In this document: positions 44,057-55,521 of the stretch, one piece after another
Layout of the letters: every line of letters begins with the position of its first letter
Position numbering within the stretch: position 1 is the first letter of the stretch
NCBI GenBank assembly: GCA_941918925.1
Contig: OW799234.1
Location: 43,926,412-43,990,411 of the forward strand
DNA length: 64,000 bases
Direction of reading: 5' to 3'
DNA from: Phyto melanocephala
Taxonomy: Eukaryota > Arthropoda > Insecta > Diptera > Rhinophoridae
The notes under the pieces: model-generated
What the model was told of the DNA's origin: nothing
The model's input: only the letters and a program-made list of their open reading frames with translations
The model's database searches: none
Made by a program: the position numbers and the translations under genes

Positions 44057-45847
44057 GTGAACTCTGGATACCGGTTGACCTCCAGTTTCAATTTAGACTT
44101 GCCTGTGCATGTGGGTTCTGTGCGGGTCGACTTTTCTTTCCCCAATACTCGTGGGAACAAGATTGATTCAACGAAAGTTTCGAATGAAAATTGTGATAAT
44201 CGGGGAACTTCGAAAGGGACGGACAATGAAGCCTTGCAAAAGGTGGAGAGGTTAGTCTCTGAGGATACTCCGATTAGACGTGGCCAATGGAGAGATCGCA
44301 TTGAGATGGACATTGAAGCCTCGCAAGAGGTGGAGAGGTTAATCTCTGAAGATACTCCAATGGGTAGAGAGGTAACGGTGAAGGACATTGATGTATCCGC
44401 CCCAGCAGGAGTGGAGGCATCTGTCCAGATCACGGAAACCTCGGACCGCGACGCGAACTCTGAGTCTATGCCTTTGGATAAAACCGTGAGGCAGAGACTA
44501 AAGAGGAAACGTCGGAGGGGCAGGAAGGCTATTGAAAGGATATCAAATCGGATCGATAGCCTTATGAATGAGGAGACGACACCTGAAGTAGAGGGAACAG
44601 GGAAAAAGTTTAAGGGTGATAAATCCAGGAACTTTGACCCGAACCAACTACGGAAGGTGGAAACTCTGAGTGTATATCAACTGAATCTGCATCATAGCAG
44701 AGCGGCTTCGGCGGTGATGATGCGATGTTTTGTGGAGGATGGGTTGGATATAGCCTTACTACAGGAACCATGGATTGTTAGGGATAACATCATGGGCCTG
44801 TCTCGTCAGACCGCCAGTCTGTTTCACTCACAGACGGGGGGGAGGTTGAGGACGTGTATCCTGGTGCGTCACGGTGTGTGTGCTGTGCCGATGACGCATC
44901 TCTGTTCGCCGGATCTTACGGTGGTAATGATAGGCGCGGGTTCGGGATCGTTTCTGGTGGCGTCAGCTTACCTACCCTATGACACACCGGACTCCCATCC
45001 TTCGGAGGAGGTTAGGAATCTGGTGGAGTTCTGTAGGTTGAGGGGTATGCCTCTTGTCATGGGCTGTGATGCTAACTCACATAGTACTGTATGGGGCAGT
45101 ACGGATGATAACCACAGGGGACGGCAGTTGCTGGAGTTTGTGGAGTGTCATGACCTGCTGGTCCTGAATAGGGGTGTCGAGCCCACCTTCGTGGATGCAC
45201 GTAGGGCGGAGGTAATCATCACTTTATGCTCTGTCGGGATGCTGGATAGAGTTGGCAATTGGAGAGTGGTGGACAGATTGACCATGTCTGATCACAGGGC
45301 TATCCAGTTTGAGATTCTATATGGTAGGAGGCGGAGGAAGGCGCGTAGGCGTATCAGGGTGCCGAGGGATACGGATCGCACTAAGTACGAGGAGTGCCTC
45401 TCGGGACTTTCGGGGAGTGTTCCACACCGGGCACTCCGGAACACGGAGGATGTTGAGCGGACGGTGGAGTGGGTAAACTCTACTGTCGGACTTGCCTTCG
45501 AGAATGCGTGTCCTCTCACGGTAGTGGATGAAAAGGATTCTACTCCATGGTGGAGTAGTGAATTGGAATCCATGAAGAGGGACACGAGGAGGGCCTTTAA
45601 TCGTTACATGAGGGAGCGGAATCCTAGCTTATGGGACGAGTATAAGGCGAAGAAGAAGGAGCTGAAGAGAACTATACGTCTTCGGAAACGAAGTACGTGG
45701 TGGGAATTCTGCTCCGGCGTGATGGATACATCTGAAGTGGGGAGACTGCAGAAGATGGTGTCTAGAGACCCTGTCTCCAGAATGGGGCTTATTCGCAGGA
45801 GCGATGGCGGCATGACGGAGACGATGGGGGGACATTACAGTCACTGA
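44057..45847 (+). pseudogene. LINE ORF2, N-terminal and endonuclease part, with lost catalytic-motif Asp
   Basis: The open frame is 596 codons and begins at a GTG; the first in-frame ATG is codon 84 (44306), so the natural start is uncertain. Codons 1-200 are charged with a basic patch (RQRLKRKRRRGRK, 145-157). The apurinic-type endonuclease follows: QLNLHHS (208-214), LLQEPW with the metal-binding Glu (237), ASAYLPYD, MGCDANSHS (Asp 338, Asn 340, His 342) and SDHRAI (411-416). At 387/388 the reading is EVIITL, where the other copy has EVIDITL: an in-frame loss of GAC removes a conserved Asp. The frame ends 21 residues after a G6 run where the downstream frame takes over. Activity is unlikely. 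Confidence 0.9.
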
Positions 45848-48300
45848 TGGAGGTACATTTTCCTGGAAGTTTCATTTCGAATGACTCATGGGTTCCCGTT
45901 AACAGGGGAGCCAGTGAGGTAAGGCGGAGGGACGCTGAAAGGATAGTAACTCTTAATGGGGTTAGAAGTGCGATTTTGTCTTTTGCCTCATTTAAGGCGG
46001 CTGGGATGGATGGGATATTTCCTGCATTACTACAGTGGGGTATGAACACTCTACTTGTGGTGATTAGGGAAATATTTGTTGCCTGTCTTTCGACAGGGTA
46101 TATTCCGGTGGCATGGAGGGAGACCAGGGTGGTTTTTCTTCCCAAACCGGGGAAGAGGGACTATACGGAGGCTAAGTCGTTCAGGCCGATCAGTCTTACA
46201 TCCTTTCTATTGAAGGCAATGGAAAGGGTGTTGGTTGACTTCCTGGAGGAGACTACGCTGATGGATAGGCCATTAAGTGGGAGTCAGCACGCTTACAGGG
46301 CTGGGAGGTCTACTCAGACTGCCCTGCACGAATTGGTGAGGGTTGCTGAGAGGGAGGTTTTCAATGGTGATCTTGCTTTGTCCATGTTTATGGACATAGA
46401 GGGCGCTTTTGATAGGATCTCTTTTGATAAACTGGGAAATGCTCTCGATGAGCGAGGGGTCGATTCTGTTGTGGTGAAGTGGATCGGCGCCATGCTCAGA
46501 TGTAGGGCAGTGCATCTCAGGGGCGGAAGCACCAGGATTCGGGGAAGGGTGGTCAGGGGATGTCCGCAAGGAGGGGTCTTGTCACCTCTGCTGTGGAATA
46601 TAACTGTGGACAGCCTTCTCAGGAGACTGGAGGTAATTGGCATACATACGGTAGGATATGCGGATGATGTGGCAATTATGGTTGGTGGTAAGTTCATGGA
46701 GACCATTTTAGGTTGCATGAGACAGGCGCTCAGAGTAACCGAAGAATGGTGTTGTGAACAGGGACTAACCATAAATGCTGGCAAGTCGGATGCTATGCTC
46801 TTCACGCGGAGAAGGAAGGGTATAGAGATTGAATCCTTAATGCTTTTTGGAACCGAGATCAACGTGTCCAAGAAGGTGAAATATCTGGGGCTAACGCTGG
46901 ATATGAAACTAACCTGGAATGATCATTTTGAGGCAAGGGTACAGAAGGCAAAGAGGATTCTGCATCAGTGTAAACGGGTTTGCGGTCGGAAGTTGGGAAT
47001 CTCACCTAAGGCTGCACACTGGATTTACACAGTGGTGGTGAGACCGACGATCACTTACGCATCTGTTGTCTGGTGGCCGAAGGCCTCCCAGGCGACGATT
47101 AGGCGGAAGTTGGACGGGGTTCAAAGGATTGCTTGCATTGGTATATGTGGCGCAATACGTACCACACCAACGCAAGCGATGGAGGCAATGCTGGGATTGC
47201 TGCCGTTGGACTTATTTGTAAGGGAGACGGCGGCAAGATCGGCGATTCGGATGCGAAGCGATGGCATGTGGTATCGCTTTGGATCGGTTTTGGGGCATAG
47301 GAGAATCCTGGACCTCGTGGATAAAGAGGTTAGGGAGGCTCAGATGCCGATGGAGCGCATGAGTCGAGTGAAAGTGGTCGAAAGGCTACATCACACGCTC
47401 ATAGCGGATGGATTCATGCACGATGAGTGCATGGAGAATGACATCAGTATCTTTACTGATGGGTCCTTTATGGACGGAAGGGCAGGTGCTGGTGTGTACT
47501 CATCTGAGTTAAACTTATCCTGCACCCTGAATCTGGGGGAGTACGTGTCAGTCTATCAGGCAGAAATGCTTGGTTTGCTGCACGCGTTGGACCACCTGTT
47601 GGAATGTCGAATGTATGGGAAGAGAATTCTTATTGCACTTGACAACCAGTCGGTTATAAAACGTATGCAGCGGATAGATGTGAACTCCTCTTTGGTGCTT
47701 GAGTGTGTTCTAAAGCTCAATAGGTGTGCCTCTACAAATGAGGTAACGCTGATGTGGGTTAAGGGACACGTGGGCATAGCTGGGAATGAGGCTGCTGACG
47801 AACTTGCGAAGAAGGGGTCTGAGGCTGCATTCTGCGGACCGGAACCCAGAACTGCTCTGGGTAATGGGTTAGTGCGGGCGAGGATCTTTCAATGGGTGAA
47901 CTCTATAAACTTGCGAAGGTGGATGAAGGGAACCACGTGTAGACAGGCCCGTATGGTGCTCAGGGAGCCACTTGGCAGGGGTGCAGTGAAGATACTCGGT
48001 TTTAATCAGAATATGATGAGCTGGATCACTGCGTTGATTACAGGACATGGTAACTTCAAATATCATCTGAAGAGGATGCGGATCGTGGATGATGATATTT
48101 GTAGAATGTGCCTGGAGGATGCCGAGACGGCAGCGCATGTAGTATGCGAGTGTCCGGCGTTGGCGAGCGGAAGATTAAGGATCACAGGCAAGCACACTTT
48201 AAGTGTGAGTGCGATGGGGGACCTTAGTCTGAGGGAGGTGCTGGCGATTACAAAGGACTGTGCGATGAGGATTGTCGACAATCACCAGTCGGCAGTGTGA
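45847..48300 (+). pseudogene. LINE ORF2, reverse transcriptase and RNase H part (shifted frame)
   Basis: 817 codons, open throughout. Reverse transcriptase: PKPGKRDYTEAKSFRPISLT (99-118), the D of FMDIEGAFD (183), RGCPQGGVLSPLLWN (238-251) and YADD (271-274). RNase H: TDGSFMDG (Asp 538), QAEMLGL (Glu 573), LDNQSV (Asp 599), WVKGHVGIAGNEAADELA (His 641, Asp 651). The C-terminal knuckle is CRMC...HVVCEC. All RT and RNase H catalytic residues are present. The coding continues upstream in the other frame through a one-base shift at the G6 run near 45826-45831, so the ATG at 45847 is not the natural start. Confidence 0.92.
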
Positions 48301-48505
48301 AATCGTTTTCCTAGTCCAGAGCAAACGCCGGTTGTGGCGCGGGACTCAGTGATTGAAGGTATACTGATCGGTAGACACGAAATCACTGAGGAGCGAAGGG
48401 GGTCGAAAAGGGACCCGTGATAGTAGTGGTCTGCTTCGATATTCCCCCTACATGTTTATGTATTTAATGTGAAGTACAATCGATACAATATAGTTCTAAA
48501 TAAAA

Positions 48506-48770
48506 CGTCATTCAAATGGACTTCACGACTTTTTCCGCAGGAACGAATTCGAAGAACCCAATTTTCGAACACTTTTACGCGAAATCAAGTCGTATGTCAT
48601 GAATGACACGTTTAATATTGACTTGTCAAGCTTGAAGAGAGTCTAGTTTATTTCGAAAGACCAATGACTTCAATTAACCTCACAAGAAATAGTATAATGG
48701 TGTTAAATCAGAACTTCTTGGAGGCCCTTCAATAGCAAAATTTCTTGAAATAATCGAATCTCAAAACAAT
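48506..48770 (+). other. 265-bp unique spacer with a short exon-like frame
   Basis: 48510-48647 is open and reads HDFFRRNEFEEPNFRTLLRE then IKSYVMNDTFNIDLSSLKRV before a TAG. An acceptor-like TTTTTCCGCAG precedes part of it. The composition looks like real coding sequence, but I do not recognise the protein. It may be the last exon, or a stranded fragment, of a gene broken by the LINE and the duplication. Confidence 0.35.
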
Positions 48771-49140
48771 AATAACACATAATAACAATAATTTAATTTT
48801 TGAATTTGCTGTGTGGCACGTAGCCCCGTCGTGTTGGAACCAAATATTATCAAGATCAACTTCTTCCAATTTGTCCCCATTGTTGAGAATGTCTTGGAAT
48901 CGAAAAATTGCGGTATTCAGCAATACTTACCTGAACGACAGCAATATATGCATAAATTTGAGCAGTCCTTTGTCGTATTGGCACTTGAAAATTATGTAAA
49001 GAAAAAGTAAGCTCAAATTTTTAAACAATCCGACGAATAGCGAGCACACTTGGACGATTATTATGACCATAAATTGGCAAAAGCTCACGAAAAGTTGCAA
49101 TTGGAGAAGGATTATTTTGTTCTTGCGTATATCTCTCCAT
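48771..49140 (-). pseudogene. Mariner-like transposase remnant (copy B)
   Basis: Same remnant as at 5988-6357, with the WFQHDGATCHTA segment and the IYGHNNRPS segment. One substitution changes Arg to Pro in the N-terminal piece (NNRSP to NNPSP). Confidence 0.8.
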
Positions 49141-49289
49141 GATTGTAAATATAAACACTACTGAATACAATAGAAAACAAATGACAAATGGCCGAAACGT
49201 CACTTCAAAATCATATCATCCCTATTGGAAAACCTTTTACATATTTATGTATGTATGCACGTATACGAAAATTTCTTTCTTTTAAGCAT

Positions 49290-50346
49290 TAAACACATAG
49301 ACGACAGCAGGCTACACAGCTACACGACAACAACGGTAGTTGGCTGCAATCGTTGTCGTGTAGTCAGCTACTTATTTATTTAGAAGACGACAGCAACAGC
49401 TGTTTATTAAATAAATGTACATTTCAGTGGTGCAACCTTAAGTATTTCACTTTCTTAAAAATAAAATCGCTTGTTGTAAAATTACGTATACCAATTAATA
49501 ATTTAAAAACAAATAAATTTATGTTTAAAAACCTTGTTATATTTAATATAAATATGTAATTATTTAATCAACATATAACTTTTTTTTGCCTTTTTCTTGT
49601 AAATAAAGATAGGTATTTTTAATCTCATATAAATTTAATTTTTTTTGTTATATTAGCGGAACTCACTCTTTGATGCAAACTACCCTTGCAAGTCGTGCAG
49701 ACCGTGCAAGTCTAGCAAACAATTTAACTTGTGCACGACTACAAAAACAAATTCTATTAAATTGCAGTTTGCATCACTTGAGCAAATTTGCACAACTAAA
49801 AATCAGTGCAAAGTAATGTCACACAAATTTTCACAACAGATACACAATTTTTTTACTCTCAGAATTTAAAATCTCCACAAATTCAATTTCATACATGGCA
49901 TTTTTTACCAAAAAAATTATGATATTATATTTTTCCGTTGATTTAGGCATTGTAATTTATTTAAAATTAAATTATTTTCTTTTCGGAAAATATTAAAACA
50001 CAGAATCTTACTTATTAATTAAAAAAAAAGATTTGTTGTTTCTTAAATACCTAAAAAATCAGCTGGTTGCCATAAGTTTGCAACACACATGAAAAATGCA
50101 CTCACGCTTGGTAGCAAAAAATTAGTGCATATTTGAACTAATTGCAAAAATGTTACCAAGAGTGAATTCCGCTATTGTTATATTGTCGCTTACAAAAATA
50201 GAAATTAACCTAAGTGGGCGTCACCGCATAAATGTGCACAGCTACTGTGCTGCTTTGATGGCTTCAAAATAATCGTCTCTATATAAACACGTGTATTTTA
50301 TTTTTGACATATTGTAGTCGGCAGCCTGCTGTCGTCTATGTGTTTA
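49290..50346. mobile_element. 1,057-bp MITE (copy B)
   Basis: Copy of the element at 6507-7563 with the same 24-bp ends and AGCAT flanks. Confidence 0.8.
49654..50174. mobile_element. Nested 521-bp MITE (copy B)
   Basis: Copy of 6871-7391 with the same 9-bp TTGTTATAT flanks; a few substitutions (for example near 49790 and 49831). Confidence 0.85.
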
Positions 50347-52022
50347 TAGCATTAGTGATACAGTGAAATTCACGTGCAAAAACATTTGCCACCGCCGCAG
50401 AGACATTTAAATGCAGTCGATGTTACGACACCAAATATAAGTTCAGTACAAGTAGTATTGTTGTAACATGTATGTATGTATGTTGCAATGTTTTGAACAC
50501 AATTGTAGGTATATTGAGTTTTTGCACATTTTAGATTGATATGTCGGTTATAACTAGGTATGTATTCTAGGTATGTACTTAAGCATGTATGTACGTTACA
50601 TACTTAATTTATATTTAGTTAGTGGGTGTAATAAATAATATTTGTTTAAGTTTATACAAAATATGCAATAGATTTTTAAATATTAGTACATACACAACAT
50701 ATCTTAATGTAAGTATGTATGCATAATAAATGTGCCATATCATACCTACATACATACATATATATGTATAACACACCTACATACTTAGATTTAAAGGTCT
50801 GTTTATATAAATAAATAATATATAAATTGTTAGATTATCTATGTATGTATTTACATTAACACAATTATATTAAAACGTGAAGAAAAACGTTTTTCCCCCA
50901 TTTTAAGCACATTGCGATTTGGTATAAGTATTTAAAGTTCTTATGTAAAATGGGTGCAAAACAGAAATTTACGTTCGTACGTAAATAAGGTATACAAATT
51001 TGAACTAGCTCGTATGGATGTACATGTGTATCATATAAAACAAACAACTTATGAATCAAACTCTTTCCAAAATTTAAAATTTCATTTCAAAATAATTAAA
51101 AGCAACAAGTAAATAGCACTTATTTCGACTATGACGAATATTTTATACCCACCAATATAATTTTTCTATATAATCTGTCATATATGGGAGGTAGGCGTGT
51201 TATCTTTCGTTAATTTAAATCAAGTTGATTATAGAAACACAGAAAGCCATAATGATAAAAATAACCTTTGGCAGTATAAAAATATATATTTATTTATGTA
51301 CTTATGTAAGTATTGCAAAGAAGAATGGAAAGAATATTAATTGTATGTATTGAGCTTATACATATGTATATATTAGTCAAAAAGATACATTTACAAAATA
51401 TAGCATTGTACATATATGTCTGTAGGTTTTATGAGGTTGTAATAGACCAAGTACATAAAAAGTACACAGATTAACATAATTTTCAGGCAAATATATTCTT
51501 TCTTCAATAAAGTATACCTATGAAATCACATTGCTCTACATTAATACGCTTAGCCGCTATCGCATTTTGATCGATGGTAAAACGATATCACTGGTCTGCA
51601 AAAGAAATGGGAACCTGAATATAAATATAGTGATCACATCACGTTAAATTGAAGTCCGCTTTCAGTTTTCGCGTATCTCGTACATATACGTGAAAACTAT
51701 TATCCTCTAAACAAGGCGACTGACTACGCTAACTTATTTTAATATAACTTTTTAACGGGATGAAATTACTTTTAAGTCATCATTTTTTTCCATTCTTAAC
51801 TGAATTTTTATTAAAAAAATATTTTTTTTTGTTTTCAAAAACTCGTTACAAACTTAAAACTGCAATTATTTTACATCAATTTATTTTTATTTTATTTTAC
51901 ATCCTTGTTCAGAAAATGGGAATACTGGGAATAAAATAAGCCATAAATGGTGAAAATCGATGCACAAATGTTGATTTTATTCACAATTAGGTGCAGGTAA
52001 CTACACTGCAAATCATTTTTAT
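50347..52022. other. AT-rich, gene-less stretch (copy B)
   Basis: Counterpart of 7564-9239; microsatellites and a decayed hairpin end near 51105-51213; no gene. Confidence 0.6.
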
Positions 52023-52975
52023 TTTGGCTCAAGCTCATTTATTCATTTAAATTTAGTATATAAAGTTCGAATAAGTTTTGAACAATTTAATGTATTTTAC
52101 TGGTCAAGCCTTTTCATTTGATCCAACTCTTTCGGTTGGCCAGAAGCTGAAAACAAAATTATTTTTGTTTGTAAATTTTTGGAACATATATTTAAAAAAA
52201 AATTGTTTTTTGCCTATAATTTTACCGATTAGAGCCTGATTTATCCCAAAATTTTTTACGAAGGCATATTATATATACAAATAGTAACAAGCGTACCTAT
52301 AAATTATTCTATGGCTGAAAAATGAAAAAAAAAAACAAAGGCAGTCGAATTTATTTGCTTATCTCTCAGAACGTCATGGGACGATTGTGCTGAATTTCAA
52401 TAGCAATTCATTCCCGGATATTTCCATAAGATTGATACTATACACAGGTCTGAGGAACATGTGGTTGCTTCTAAAAGTTGATTTTAACTAACACACGGCA
52501 GACGAATATGGCTTAATCGATTCCTCTATTCATAAGCTTTCAGAAAATATATACTTAATGGGGTCAGAAATGAATATTGTAGAAATTACAAACGGAATAA
52601 CAAAGCGATATACGTGGCTTCGAATCCCAGCTGAGCCAAAGAAAAAATTTTTTTATTTTTTTTTATATTTTTTTTAATTTTTTTTTATTTTCTATTTAAA
52701 ATATTATTTATATTTTTATTATTATTTTTTTTTTTAATTTTTTTTATATTTTTTTTTAAATTTTTTTTTATTTTTTTTTGTTTTAAATACATACATACGT
52801 AAATTTATAATTTTACAATGGGATGTTTTTATATATGTATGTTTTTTATATGTATGTACGTATTTCATATGGGATGAATGGTGATACAAACTACTGTTAT
52901 TGCATGATTACACGTTGTGAAGGGTATATAAGATTCGGCACGGCCGAATATAGCGCTCTTACTTGTTATTTAAAA
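52023..52975. mobile_element. Rearranged F2 Helentron-like element (copy B)
   Basis: Counterpart of 9240-10192, with the tRNA-like GGCTTCGAATCCCAGCTGAG, the T-rich block and the ATTCGGC-ACG-GCCGAAT hairpin near 52933. Confidence 0.65.
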
Positions 52976-53364
52976 AAAGCTTTTTATATCAATAAATAAT
53001 TTGATTTTTGTGTTATTGATTATTAAAATAAAACCGGTTAATCGGATATTTTTTAAACGCTTAACCAAAAACCGTTTTTTTAAAGCAACTATTCGGAAAT
53101 TTCCTTTCTTGTTGCTATTGGTTTTTAATGATGCTTAAATATATGCAATGTAGGTGCTTTATGTTTGTTATGTTGTTATGTTTGTGGTGATTTTGTAATT
53201 GCGTTGTATCGCGCAAAAAGATAACGCCCTTAATAAAAACGCTTGCTATTGTTATTTTGAGTTTGGAATAGACGAAGGAGGGAAATATAAGTAGCAAAGC
53301 ATGTGCAGCAGCTCTGACAGGTTTGGCAAAAGGGACTAAAAAACCATTACGGTTTAGTTAGCCA

Positions 53365-54584
53365 ATGATTTGGAGAGAGCCAAAAAAACACAAAATTTAC
53401 TGCTATTTTTGCTTGCCAAAAGTCAAAGGATTTTCTAGAAAATCTAAACATAAAATAATATATTCTGATGATTCTTCGATCCAAAAGCCAATGCCTCATA
53501 ATAAAGAACTACTAGTGCCAGTTTCTCGTTCGGAAGCACAAACTGACGTGTTATCTACAATATTATATGAAGTTTTGTCTAGCAGTTTATTCAGTCTAAC
53601 AGAAGAACCACATTGAACTTAATGATCTCGTCCGCGATTTGGAGCTTTCAAAATCGAAGGCCCAACTTTTAGGTTCCAGAATAAAAAAGTGGATTCTTAT
53701 TAAAAAAGGAACAGCTGTTTCGTTTTTCAGGAAGATATTCTCCATTCTCTGAACTGTTTATTGCACCGACTCTCAAAGACTTCTTCAAGATCTACGGTTA
53801 CGATCCAATGGCTTGGGGAATGTTCATTGATTCATATAATCCTGAAAGCAGCGTTGCAACATAATGGAAATCAATATTCGTCCGTACCATTAGCTTATGC
53901 TGTAAGTATGAAAGAAACATATGAAAGCATGCATTTATTACTCAATTGAATTCAGTACAATTGCTATTTGTGGAACACATGTGCCGATTTAAAAGTAGTG
54001 GCTATTCTAGCAGGTGGTTTTTTATATGAGTTGGACAACAAAGCAAAAGGGTGCAACTTCATACAATAAAATTGGCCCTTAAGTTCACATGCTATTTCGG
54101 GAAACAAAAAACATTGCAAATGAGCCTTTAGTAGACAAACAGCAAATATTTTTGCCAGCACTTCTTATCAAATTAGGCTTAATAAAAATTTGGTAAAAGC
54201 TACGAATATAGATGGAAAAGCATTAAAACACCTAAAAAGCTTATTTCCATGCGTAATCTAAGTTGGTCGATAAAGAAAGGAGAACATGGGAAAAATATAT
54301 TTCACAACTTTGTTGGCAATAGAGGAGCTGCAAATTACAAAGAAATGGTACAAGAACTTCTTTTTTCATATCACCACCTCGGATGCAACATGCCAGTAAA
54401 TATACACTTTTCACATTCACATTTAGATTTTTTCCCAAAAAATCCTGGTGCGGTGTCTGATGAGCACGGAGAAAGTTTCCACCAAGATATTGCGCACATG
54501 AAAAAAATATATAACGGCAAGTGGTCTCCGGAAATGTTAGCTGATTTCTGCTGCGAAAACAATCAAGAAACAGCAGATAAGTAA
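53365..54584 (+). pseudogene. Degraded arthropod orphan-family gene (copy B)
   Basis: Counterpart of 10582-11801, identical in the readable pieces and in the breaks (MIWREPKK...CYFC; VSDEHGESFHQDI; KWSPEMLADFC). The frameshift near 53616 and internal stops are the same, so decay came before the duplication. Confidence 0.7.
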
Positions 54585-55521
54585 CACTTATAAAAGAAAA
54601 CGATCTACCAAATAATAATTAATATGACATTTTATTTAAGATTTTAGTTTATACAGTAGAAGTCATTTAGGTGTAAGATAATTTACTTTTGTTATAATAA
54701 ATATGCATTAAATATTTCAATATCAGTATTTTATTTAAATTATTTAGAATAACTCAAAAACTGGACGTGATAGAAAAAATTTGTAAACATAATTGGATTC
54801 AGCACACAAAAGCCCTTTAAAATCAAGCTCCCGAATATTTTTTTTACGACCATTGTATTTTGGCATCACCTACTCTTGCATTACAATGAATAAAAAAAGT
54901 CATACTATTGTTTTTGGTGGTTTTTAAAAGAAAATGTTTTTTTTGTTTTTTTTTAAGCAATGAATTAGTTGCGTTAAGCTTATGAACTTTCTGTACTTGC
55001 TTTTGGGGTTTTTGAAATTTTATTTATATTTTTTTTTATTTTATTTATTTATCTGAAAACTTTTCAACATTTAGAAACCACCACATGCAACTCAGATCTG
55101 TATTTAGTGTCAATCTTTTGCAAATATCCGGGAATGAATCACTATTGAAATCCAGCACGATCACCTCATAACTTTCTGAGATATTAGCATGACTGCCTTA
55201 GTTTTTTCCTACATTTTTACACCCAAAAATCAAAGCTTTTAAGCCGAAGGTTTGTTACTATTAATAGCTACCGATTGATTCAAAATACTGGCAAAGTTAT
55301 ATTCAAAAATATTTTTGAAAAATATTTTTTTTTAAATGTCAACATGCCTGACACACCAAAAAAATTAACCGTAGACACAAAAATTATTCCGGAGAAAAAC
55401 AAACAAATGCTTCGGTCTTTTTCCTAAAATTTACAAGGGAAAATCTATTTTTTCAGCTTTTGGTCAACATAGAGGAATGATATGGGTATCAAAGGAAAGG
55501 TCTTGACTAGCAGAATTTAAA
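54585..55521. other. AT-rich stretch ending in an F2 fragment (copy B)
   Basis: Counterpart of 11802-12738; nothing else recognised. Confidence 0.6.

Larger units (their letters stand above)
43765..48505 (+). mobile_element. Near-complete LINE (Loa/I-type) with endonuclease, reverse transcriptase and RNase H
   Basis: The 5' end is set where this copy and the inverted copy at 17174-18870 stop matching (CTCGCGAT). The 3' end is near 48505 after TTCTAAATAAA, with no long poly(A). The order is leader, endonuclease, RT, RNase H, C-terminal zinc knuckle. RNase H and the endonuclease style point to the I/Loa group; the clade is inference. No separate gag-like ORF with CCHC knuckles is seen upstream. 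A 23-bp stretch present in the other copy's leader is missing here. Confidence 0.9.
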
